Assembly: GCA_965178125.1 (NCBI GenBank) | Contig: CBCXTV010000014.1 | Span: forward strand, 1-32,513 | Reading direction: 5' to 3' | From: Bilabrum cf. latius | Taxonomy: Eukaryota > Bigyra: Bicosoecida > Bigyra > Bicosoecida | Length of the DNA: 32,513 bases | Part shown: piece by piece, positions 1 through 7,389 of the stretch | Numbering within the stretch: the first letter of the stretch is position 1 | Layout: each line of letters opens with the position of its first letter | Position numbers and translations under genes: made by a program | The notes under the pieces: model-generated | Databases searched by the model: none | What the model was told of the DNA's origin: nothing | What the model saw: only the letters and a program-made list of their open reading frames with translations

Positions 1-14
1 TGTGGACATGACGC

Positions 15-44
15 CGAACCACGGCGAAAGGCTCGTTTAGTTCG
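15..44 (+). repeat. Conserved-loop hairpin element 1
   Basis: Outer stem CGAAC (15-19) with GTTCG (40-44), inner stem ACG (21-23) with CGT (34-36), loop GCGAAAGGCT. It belongs to the seven-member family with consensus core ACGGCGACAGGCTCGTT. The equivalents are 14656-14685 and 29298-29328. Confidence 0.55.
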
Positions 45-62
45 ACGCGATCACGCACCGCA

Positions 63-647
63 TCAGCCGCCGCGACGCTGCCACGCAGACGCCGGGGGTG
101 AGCGCGATCGACCGCCGGTCGACTCCGCGCTGCGGCGCGCCGTGCGCCGCGCCTCGCCAGTGCGGCGGTCGTCGTTCCACAACTCGCCAAACGGGAGGAC
201 GGTGCCATCTGCGGCCCGTCCTGCCGCAAGGGGGAGAAACTCCGCGCCGGTGATGCACGCATGCAACGTGAGCAAACCTGGCGGGCGCTCGACGATCACA
301 CGCCACGTTGTTCGCACCACCAATCAGGTGCTTCCATCGTTCTGCCGCTCGCCGAAACATGTCACGGAATCGACAGCAAGGGCACCACTCTGGGCGCCGA
401 CTTGCCGCTCCAGAACGTCTGTGACCCAACGCGCGTGGGTATCGCTCGCCATGTTGGCGACAACGCATGCGCACAGACGGGACTTTCCTGAAAGCCATGT
501 ATGAGCGCGCACGTAAAAACGAGTAAATGCGCGGAACCGAATTCCCACAAGCTCGGTTGCATCAACATCCAAAAATTTCCACATACGAACTTCGAACCGT
601 GTTTTACGTCGCTCGCAAAGTGAAACGCGACAGCCCCATATCAGCAT
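63..647 (-). pseudogene. Unassigned minus-strand open stretch A, one internal TGA
   Basis: The frame opens at ATG 647 and is closed only by TGA at 326-324, then continues in the same frame to TGA at 65-63. It contains protein-like stretches (MWKFLDVDATELVGIRF before the TGA, LPFGELWNDD after it). Family not recognised. The same frame and TGA occur in copy 2 (14704-15288); copy 3 is shifted by indels. It may be a decayed gene, two short genes, or chance: TGA is by far the commonest stop triplet here, so long gaps between TAA and TAG are not strong evidence. Confidence 0.28.
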
Positions 648-1540
648 GTCCCCTAATCCGTGCTTCGCCCCGCGGTCTCAGAACCTGCCATTCATGCGCA
701 TGAATCGGAGACCAAACTTACATAGCAAAGAAGCAAGGGGGTCCAAAAACAGCGGGAGAAGGTTCAAAACAGCGAAAATGCGGGAAGTACAGACGATGGG
801 AAGGGAGGGCGAGCAAAAGAAATATGCGTAGAACACGTCATGCGGTAACGACAAATCACTCACAATCCCAAGGCGGACCTACATAGGCTCGTACATGTTG
901 ACACACTATGCAACAACATGATTCTGTCAACGATTATATGACGACATGTGCGACATGGAGGCAAAATCGTTCATGCGTTGGATGCAACATCCATCATCAC
1001 ACCGCCGAATATCCCGAGAACTGTCCTCCCTGTCAGCGACTCTCGGTGGAACGCACGCGTTACCGATCGCCGACTCGCAACAAGAAAATATGAGACAGGC
1101 TTGCGATCACGTCGGCGCTTGTGTGGGCTGTGTGCGTACGGAGATTCCCAAACTTGGCTCACGTTAGCCCGCACGACATGATTACGGTTGCAATGATCCA
1201 ACCTCATACGCGTGCAACACGCCCTGGAACGTCCCATCACACCGTCGCAGAATCAGGCCCATCATGCGAACGAAACACATCCCATGCCTTAAGAATGTGA
1301 CGGCGAGAACCCGTGCGGGAGCAAACAGAACGAGATTTGGAAAAAAAAACAGCACGGAGGGTGGGAAAGGAAATAAGCGCGGAAAAAGGGGATTTCCTCC
1401 AGCGACGCACAGGGGAGGAGCGAGGCGGGGGCTAGGAAAGGGGGACCAGAATTGGGGCCGCAGGCAGGTGACGAATCCGCGACCCCGATTTCAGGACCGC
1501 GGGTCTCGTTTTGAGACCGTTTCCGGCCCAGGAAAATGGA
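648..1540. other. Non-coding stretch without recognisable gene
   Basis: Between open stretch A and the palindrome I see no convincing gene. The segment 1310-1450 is purine-rich on plus with several homopolymers, which differ in length between the three copies (for example 9, 8 and 8 A at about 1341). Copy 2 has an 8-base insertion (CAAAAACAAA for CA) near 15393. Confidence 0.4.
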
Positions 1541-1583
1541 CACGAAAAAGTGAAGCCCGACAGTCGGGCTTCACTTTTTCGTG
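1541..1583. repeat. 43-nt palindrome with 21-bp perfect arms (copy 1)
   Basis: The arms 1541-1561 and 1563-1583 are exact reverse complements separated by a single A. The arm reads cacgaaaaagtgaagcccga plus c. A smaller inverted repeat, GGTCTC/GAGACC, lies about 25 bases to its left, and TTTCG/CGAAA just to its right. No gene ends here that I recognise. It could extrude as a cruciform, act as a protein-binding operator, or be a small inverted-repeat insertion. The T-run side resembles an intrinsic terminator only superficially. Confidence 0.9.
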
Positions 1584-1937
1584 CTCGCTTTTCGGGGGCG
1601 AAAGCAGCACCGAAATTGGGCCGTTTTTTTTGGCGCACGGGGCTGAAATCGAGCAACACTGTACACATGATTCCACCTTTGGAGATACTTACCACCCGCT
1701 GTGGCTTCCGTCATCGTTTTTCAAGCCATAATCAACGAGATCGAAGAGTCGACGCCACAACGCGTGTGGCGACAACCGCCAGTTGTCCCCAAACGAACTG
1801 TGCCCGAACACCCTCACGACCAAACGACATCCAACTGACCGGAGCACGAGATACACGAACCGCTATTTAAAGATCGTCGTGCATAACGGGAAAAGGAAAC
1901 CCACATGACGGACATGAAACATATCTCGATGCGTCTA

Positions 1938-2203
1938 CCGGGCGGGCGGGCGGTCAAACGGGCGAACGGGCGAACGACCGAGTGACCGGACGAGCAGCCG
2001 GGCGGGCTGGCGGGTGGGCACGCGCGCGTGCGCGGGCGGACGACCGGATGTGCGCGGACGGACGGGCGGGCGATCGAGCGCGGGCGGGCGCGCGGACGGG
2101 CGGGCGGGTGGGCGCCGGCGGGCGGGCACGATGGGCGAGCGGGCGCGGGCGGGCAGGCGGGCGCGGGCGGGCGGGCGGGCGGGCGGGCGGGCAGACGGGC
2201 GGA
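1938..2203 (+). repeat. G-rich GGCG tetranucleotide array 1 (copy 1)
   Basis: Imperfect 4-base repeat (GGCG/GGAC/GAGC variants) with runs of consecutive GGGC. Because it has almost no TAA or TAG in any frame, it creates long false open frames (Arg/Gly/Ala on plus, Arg/Pro/Ala on minus). It can form G-quadruplexes on the plus strand. Copies at 16581-16848 and 31217-31483. Confidence 0.9.
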
Positions 2204-2370
2204 ACGAGGCACAAAAACGGGAAAACACGAACGCGCACGGGCTTTTCAAAACACGGCCCCAGTCCGAGCCTCGACTGTGATCGTTCGCGCGAGAAGTCCC
2301 TCGCGCCGCTCACGCCGCCCACTTGAAACGCGCCACGACGGCTTGCGCTGAGGTGACGGCGGCGTGGCCC

Positions 2371-2399
2371 CCCGAACGGCGACAGGCTCGTTTACTGGG
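2371..2399 (+). repeat. Conserved-loop hairpin element 2
   Basis: Core AACGGCGACAGGCTCGTT with inner stem AACG/CGTT and a weaker outer CCC/GGG with unpaired bases on the right arm. It lies about 170 bases after the first G-rich array. Copies at 17015-17043 and 31651-31679. Confidence 0.45.
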
Positions 2400-2521
2400 A
2401 GGTGCCGTGCGGCCCGTCGTCGCACCCCGACGAGTCTGTGTCCATCACGGTGGTGATGGGATCCTGTATTTCCATCGGATGCGTCCACTCCACAAAATAA
2501 CCACGCAAACGATCCGCCGAC

Positions 2522-3229
2522 TCAGAAAAGATAAGGCGTTCCACCATCTCCTGATTGCTTGCCCCAAAACAAAAGAGCGAGTGATGTCTGCCACACAATG
2601 CCCAGCATCCTCGATTCGAGCGCTAAGACACACATGAACGTTGACAACGCTCTTCTGGCACATGTGGGAGAAGTATGTCTCCGCACACGTGAAGTCGGAA
2701 CAGCCGCACCGTCGGCAAACGATGCTGCCTCGACCACACAAATGCGATGCTTCAAATCCTTCAACAATTTATACAACCGTCTGTGCGCCCGTTGTTGACC
2801 AGACACTGTAAGCTGGTCATACGGAACCATCTCATCGCACATGCCTCACATCAAGCTATCCACGCGTGAAAAACAATCCGAAATGCCTGCAATGTGCATA
2901 CCAGCGGGCGCCAACACGACTTCGCCAGGCTTTGCGAAAACTAACTTGGCACACCAGTCCCGCTTCTCAGTTGCCACAAGCACGACACCATCCCGGACGT
3001 CAAACTTCACTTCCATCAAACGCGAATCCGTCTGACACGTCGAGTTCCGTGAGCGTTTCTGCGTCGCTATCGCCGCTGCATCCAACGTGCCAGCCATGGC
3101 ATAAGCCGGGCTGGTCAACGAGCGAACGCGACACGACAAGATCCGAGGCCGAACCTCCGAAACAGGGAATCTGCCAGCCAACACGACTATATCGTCATGG
3201 TCCGTTCCAATGTAACGCGTAGCCGCACA
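2522..3229 (-). pseudogene. Unassigned minus-strand open stretch B, one internal TGA
   Basis: One frame runs from 3229 to TGA 2524-2522 with a single TGA at 2848-2846. The first part has an ATG at 3097 and includes MEVKFDVRDGVVLVATEK; the second includes DQLTVSGQQRAHRRLYKLLK. Other frames at 2445-2741 (a Cys-rich segment, CRRCGCSDFTC) and 2392-2598 are also open, so the true reading path is unclear. It might be a frameshifted gene remnant. Copy 2 (17163-17870) has the same TGA and one extra indel. Family not recognised. Confidence 0.28.
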
Positions 3230-3654
3230 TCACTCAATGGCCTTGACATCACACTGCATCAACGCATCACGCCTACAATTTCCGTACTGGTTGCGGTCCG
3301 ATGATGCCCGACTCGCAAACTCTGCCTACCACAGGCAATGGATCAATCGCTTGCAGATTCGTCTCCAGCCGACAGCGCTGTGGGGGCGAAACCACCCATG
3401 CGAAGCCTCATGTAAAACACAAGCTTGCTACAATGTGATCCGTCATGAGAACAGGCTCAAACACGCGCCTGTAGGCTCCTGCATGGAATCGATGAATTGC
3501 GCACCCTCGTCCGCTGTCTTCGCCCGGCGGACGATCGGCATTCGGATGCATTCGCACATTTGTGATGCGCAGGAATCACACCGCTGATTCCTTTGGAACA
3601 GCAATTGAATGTCATTGCGACTATGAACGCTGAACCTGGCAACTTTCCTAATCT

Positions 3655-3692
3655 CGAAATGACGACGGCGACAAGCTCATTTCGTCATTTCG
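3655..3692 (+). repeat. Conserved-loop hairpin element 3
   Basis: Perfect 11-bp arms CGAAATGACGA (3655-3665) and TCGTCATTTCG (3682-3692) enclose CGGCGACAAGCTCATT. The loop departs from the family consensus at two positions. It lies about 60 bases before the second G-rich array. Copy 2 is 18296-18333. Confidence 0.65.
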
Positions 3693-3750
3693 GCTTTGTG
3701 CGCATAACCATGACAGAAATCTCATGGCGCGAAGGTATCGAATGGGACCA

Positions 3751-4099
3751 CGGGCGGGCGGACCTGCAAATGGACAGGCAGGCGGCCGGACGTGCGCGCA
3801 AACGAACGGGCGGGCGTACGGGCGGATGAGCGGACGAACGAGCGGGCGCGCGGACGGACGGCCGCGCGGGCGGATGCGCGCACGGGCACGCTGGCGCGCA
3901 CATGAGCGAGCGCACGGGTGCGCGGGCGGGCGGGCGGATGCGCGGGCGGACGAGCGGGCGGGCGAACGCGGACGGGCGAACGGGCGGGCGCACGAGGGCG
4001 CAAAGGCGGGCGCGCGCCGGCGACCGCGCGGGCGCGGCGAACGCGCGAACGCGAGCGGGCGGCCGAGCGGGCGCGGACGGGCGGGCGCGAGCGAACGGG
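3751..4099 (+). repeat. G-rich GGCG array 2 (copy 1)
   Basis: Degenerate GGCG/GACG/GCGC array following hairpin element 3. It is interrupted more often than array 3. It lies 3' of rep beyond the tandem hairpins. Copy 2 is 18392-18740, identical in sequence. Confidence 0.9.
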
Positions 4100-4295
4100 A
4101 CAAGAACCACGTGACGAACCCACACCACGCAATTTCAAACGTCGACCGCACGCCTCGCAAGCAAACTGTTACGACTGTCACCGCGAAGGCGGGCCTATAC
4201 ACAGAGTAAAACAACCGCAACGCAGATCCATCCATGCATTCGCTGTACCACCGCAAAGAGGAACACACCATCGAGACGGAAAGTGCCACACGCAC

Positions 4296-4390
4296 CGGAC
4301 AGCGGGATGGGTAGGAGACTCCTGATCCCGTTCTGCCCGACCCGCAGGGCAATGGGATGGGTAGGGACTCCGGCTCCCATTCTGCCCTGC
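4296..4390. other. Two tandem bulged hairpins immediately 3' of rep (copy 1)
   Basis: Hairpin A (4296-4339): CGG-a-CAG-CGGGAT pairs with ATCCCG-tt-CTG-c-CCG, that is, a stem with one mismatch and a 2-nt bulge on the right arm. Hairpin B (4344-4390): GCAGGGCA and ATGGGA pair with TCCCAT and TGCCCTGC, 14 pairs with a 2-nt TC bulge, also on the right. Both loops contain TGGGTAGG, so the two are degenerate direct repeats. They start about 75 bases beyond the rep stop in rep orientation. They could end or protect the rep transcript, or be a single-strand DNA signal. Confidence 0.6.
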
Positions 4391-4466
4391 ATGTGGACGG
4401 AGCGACAACATATTGCTGAAGACATGACTGAAATGCTGTTCATTGCATGCGAAAGGCATATTGTCG

Positions 4467-6110
4467 TCACTCCATCCACAACGGGTCTTTTACCGACACG
4501 TATATCTGGTTGCCAAGAATCCACACGCGGTCCTCATCGGACAACGCTTGGAGACCCGTGTCCCAATGATTCGACGTGCACACCATGCGTGTTCCATGGG
4601 CGAAAACTTCATACTGATACCCATGGTACGACGAACTTGTAAGCCGTACACGGGCCATCGACGCCTGGAAGAGCTTCCGCTGCGCCACAACGATCGCGGG
4701 ACTGATGTCTTCGAACAACATCAACCCGTCCCGTTCCCAAACGAAATCTTCTAGTGACGCAAACGTGTCGCCCGAACAATTCACTTCGAACACACACATC
4801 CGTTCCGGCTGTAACGTCCGCGCGAACGAGGTTTTTCCGGTGCCCGTTGGACCGTCCAAGACTAGAAAGCGGTACCGTTCCATTAAAACGCCGTACTGAC
4901 GGAGCCAACCCTTGACGTCCGGCACGCTTCTCCACGCGCGACGTCGCAACGCGAAGCGGTACGCTTCCACCCGTTCGCACGCACGCGCCCGGTCCATGAG
5001 ATCAAGGTGGGCTAGATACCGAGTCGCACCGATGCCAACGCGCTCAAGAAGCACACGCGCCGCGTCCGTCGACAGCTTTTCGCTCTGGGCCAGCTGCATG
5101 ACCCATGGCGCGTGCACAGGATAATCGCGGAACGGCTGCCGGTTGAAATCGGTCCACAGATGACCGACTTTCTTGACACAGCAGTAAAAGTATGGAAACC
5201 ACTCGCCGACGCCGTTGCGCGACAGGCCCTCAAAACATTCGGGAAGTCGCATATACGGGAAAACGCCACGAAACGACGTTTCCCCGTGACTGACCACGCG
5301 AAGGAAACCAGGCACTGCACCTCGGAGAAAGCACACGTGAAAATGCACTTGAGCGCTCCGCTGTCGGTGAAAGGTCCGCGGACATATCTCCGCACAGATG
5401 GCCCGGTGCGTTGCTCCAATGAACACGCCAAGCGCGCGCGCATAAGAAACAAACTCGTGCCACAGACGCACAACGTCGGCACGACGCATGAGCAAAAGCG
5501 CAGCGTCGTCAACGCATGCGCACGCACGCACCTCCGCATCCGCAAAAAACCATTCTGCGGAAGTGAAGGTCAGAAAGGTCCTACAGCGCGGGCCACGAGT
5601 CTCATTGTCAGGAATCAGGAGATCGGCGACTGAATCGCGGTCTATGTTGGCCGCCGTCAAATACAACTGCGACACGGTCTTCTTCGCTTCCAAAGACAAT
5701 GCACCAAACTTGGCACGAAATTCACAGAAAGACTTCGCACTCGTCAGGGACGTCCCCTGCAGCACCGCGGGCATCTCCAAACCTCTCTCTACGGCTCGCC
5801 ATAGAAACAGACGTGTCCGACCTTTCAGAAAGTCCCGACGCTGCTTGACGGTCCGGTTCTGCATGCTCTGCACCGTCGGAATGTCGCCCAAGGACGCGGC
5901 TAAAACCTTCCACTGGGCACAAGGCTCCTGAGCGGAACTATCAGTTGAGACCGCAGCTCCAGAGGAAGAAGACGACATGGACGGAGTTTGCTTGACGTCG
6001 ATGTATGACGACGCCAGGACACCCTTCGCAGACATACGCCGGCGCTTCAACTTGGGCGACGACGCGACAACCACGTCATCCCACAACGGCGCGGATGACG
6101 ATACATTCAT
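4467..6110 (-). CDS. rep: CRESS-DNA-like replication initiator: HUH endonuclease plus superfamily 3 helicase (copy 1)
   Basis: This gene encodes a 547-residue protein from the ATG at 6110 to TGA at 4467. Seen in the sequence, in order: a basic patch KLKRRR (residues 20-25, possible nuclear localisation), a Ser-rich linker (about 44-59), motif I FLTFTS (about 179-184), the HUH motif HFH (256-258), a motif III with Tyr309 and Lys313 in YxxxK spacing, Walker A GPTGTGKTS (420-428), Walker B LMLFED (463-468) and motif C MVCTSN (509-514). Known for the family: HUH nucleases nick an origin and bind DNA through the Tyr, and the SF3 helicase unwinds. All these catalytic residues are present, so the protein looks active. 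It is longer than typical CRESS Reps (about 250-400 aa) because of its N-terminal extension. The frame stays open upstream to 6266, with other ATGs at 6233 and 6173, but that part reads like non-coding sequence; the 6110 ATG has A at -3. No introns are needed. Iterons lie about 0.75-0.9 kb upstream and hairpins follow the stop. Confidence 0.87.
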   Translation of the reverse strand: MNVSSSAPLWDDVVVASSPKLKRRRMSAKGVLASSYIDVKQTPSMSSSSSGAAVSTDSSAQEPCAQWKVLAASLGDIPTVQSMQNRTVKQRRDFLKGRTRLFLWRAVERGLEMPAVLQGTSLTSAKSFCEFRAKFGALSLEAKKTVSQLYLTAANIDRDSVADLLIPDNETRGPRCRTFLTFTSAEWFFADAEVRACACVDDAALLLMRRADVVRLWHEFVSYARALGVFIGATHRAICAEICPRTFHRQRSAQVHFHVCFLRGAVPGFLRVVSHGETSFRGVFPYMRLPECFEGLSRNGVGEWFPYFYCCVKKVGHLWTDFNRQPFRDYPVHAPWVMQLAQSEKLSTDAARVLLERVGIGATRYLAHLDLMDRARACERVEAYRFALRRRAWRSVPDVKGWLRQYGVLMERYRFLVLDGPTGTGKTSFARTLQPERMCVFEVNCSGDTFASLEDFVWERDGLMLFEDISPAIVVAQRKLFQASMARVRLTSSSYHGYQYEVFAHGTRMVCTSNHWDTGLQALSDEDRVWILGNQIYVSVKDPLWME

Positions 6111-6849
6111 CGTCACAGGGACAAGGGAAACACAATGAATGCGAGGGACACACAACACTAGGCCAAACAGCATCGGATTCCGACGTCTTGCACAAAAACA
6201 CAAACAACAGCGCACCTTACCATGCCACACCATTTTACTTCTGCCAGAACCGTCGCAGCCCGGCACACGACCCTGCCCGGATGCCCTTGACAGCCGCCGC
6301 GCACACGTCTTCAGGAACTAGAATAGCGGCCACAGACCCAGGCAAGCGTGCCCGAGGGGACCCTTCGGCCGCGCAAGAGAGCCTGGGTCCCACCATGTCC
6401 TGACGTTTCAGGAACGCCGACAAACCCGGACCCGAGTCTCCTCGCCCACATTACACCTTCCACCATCATTGACGTCCCACCTATCTCCACCCTCCCACCA
6501 CGACTTCCCAATCCTCCACCGATTACCTGCGTTAACCCGCCGCGCACACCACTAGGATTGCATCCTTATCCCGACACGTACCCACCCTTCTCACTAAAAC
6601 TGCTTCTTCTCCCGAATGCCTTTGTCGCTCATCTTCAGGGTCCGTGTGCAGCATACGACACATATGCCTCTCCGGAAGATCTCCCTCGCACACCACGTTC
6701 CTTCACACAACTCTTCCACCACCAGATGCGTACCACTCACTTTGCGCGGGAACCCTTGCAATGAGGTGAAGCCGACGCAGGTCCTTCCGCAAAGGCCGGC
6801 AAAGGCCTCTTGGCGACCCCTCTTTTCGCTCTTTTTGGCCCCCAAAGGT
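6111..6849. other. Rep leader and upstream region, pyrimidine-skewed
   Basis: From about 6410 to 6720 the plus strand is dominated by C and T (for example CCACCTATCTCCACCCTCCC), so a rep transcript from the minus strand would have a purine-rich leader. Open plus frames here are a by-product of the skew. Rep-frame sequence continues open to a TAG at 6320-6318. No TATA-like box was convincing. Copy 2 is 20752-21490. Confidence 0.4.
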
Positions 6850-7033
6850 GGTGTCACCGCCCTCTTTTTTTACTCGAGAAAAAGCGGTGTCACCATTCTC
6901 GGCCCTTAAAAAATATTAATAGGGCGGTGGCACCGCTTTGGTGGCACCATGGTTTTTTTCGAGTAAAATGGCCTTCTTTCTCGGTATACCTCAAAAAAAG
7001 AGGGGTCGGCGGTGACACCGCTTTTTTTCGAGT
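6850..7033. promoter_or_regulatory. Iteron cluster: five GGTGNCACC palindromes (copy 1), candidate Rep-binding/origin region
   Basis: Five 9-bp interrupted palindromes GGTGNCACC lie at 6850-6858 (T centre), 6886-6894 (T), 6926-6934 (G), 6940-6948 (G) and 7011-7019 (A). Two extend to GCGGTGNCACCGC (6924-6936 and 7009-7021). The outermost arms form a 23-bp inverted repeat, 6872-6894 against 7011-7033, with one mismatch and CTCGAG-like ends. The region is AT-rich compared with the rest of the unit and lies between the transposase and rep. Such iterons beside a rep gene are typical Rep-binding sites in rolling-circle elements; Rep binding here is inferred. Only one other match was noticed, an isolated one at 11890-11898. 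Confidence 0.6.
6902..6925. other. Candidate origin hairpin: GCCCT stem, 14-nt AT loop (copy 1)
   Basis: GCCCT (6902-6906) and AGGGC (6921-6925) are perfect complements. They enclose a loop made only of A and T that contains AAATATTAA (6911-6919). Many CRESS-DNA elements nick inside a nonanucleotide of the form NANTATTAC in a GC-stemmed hairpin loop, flanked by iterons. Here the loop differs from that consensus at the final base (A for C). An iteron begins one base after the stem. Position, stem and loop composition all fit an origin; the short stem and the missing final C argue for caution. Confidence 0.42.
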
Positions 7034-7389
7034 GTTTTGGCATTCCCTTCGAGAACTGATTTTCGAAAAAAACGCGCTTCTTTGAAGGTTTTTGTGCTTT
7101 TATTCTTCGTTCATCGTGGTGTTTAAACTGTATGTTGAGATTTTTTTGCCGTATTTCGAGTTCATTTTGGGCATGGGTAGGAGACATTTTGTATTTTCTT
7201 TGCCTCTATGTTGGCTTTTTTTCCTGCGTCAGTTCGTGTGCGGTGTGCTTCGACTGATGGGAATGTGTGTGCTTCCTGCTGACAATACGGGTGCTCTCTG
7301 AGCGGCGCTCGTTCAACTCTTATTGGCTTTGGTTTTCGCTGTACGAGCCTTGACAGCCGTCGAGGAGACTGCGTTTGCTGACGGCTGGA

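Noticed and set aside
3648-4352. 234-codon minus frame and overlapping plus frames, and similar long frames at 9793-10943 and 1814-2322
   Set aside because: They are translations of the GGCG arrays (Arg/Pro/Ala or Arg/Gly repeats), open in all frames because the repeat lacks stop triplets.
6111-6266. Upstream extension of Rep to a GTG at 6266
   Set aside because: GTG is an unlikely start in a eukaryote and the added segment is Cys-rich, low in coding character; the ATG at 6110 has a better context.
6348-6764. 138-codon plus ORF rich in Pro
   Set aside because: No ATG start; it is explained by the strong C/T skew of the region.
6906-7187. 93-codon minus ORF starting at ATG 7187
   Set aside because: It lies across the iterons and candidate origin, its end changes with the loop variant in copy 2, and its Lys-rich content follows from A/T runs.
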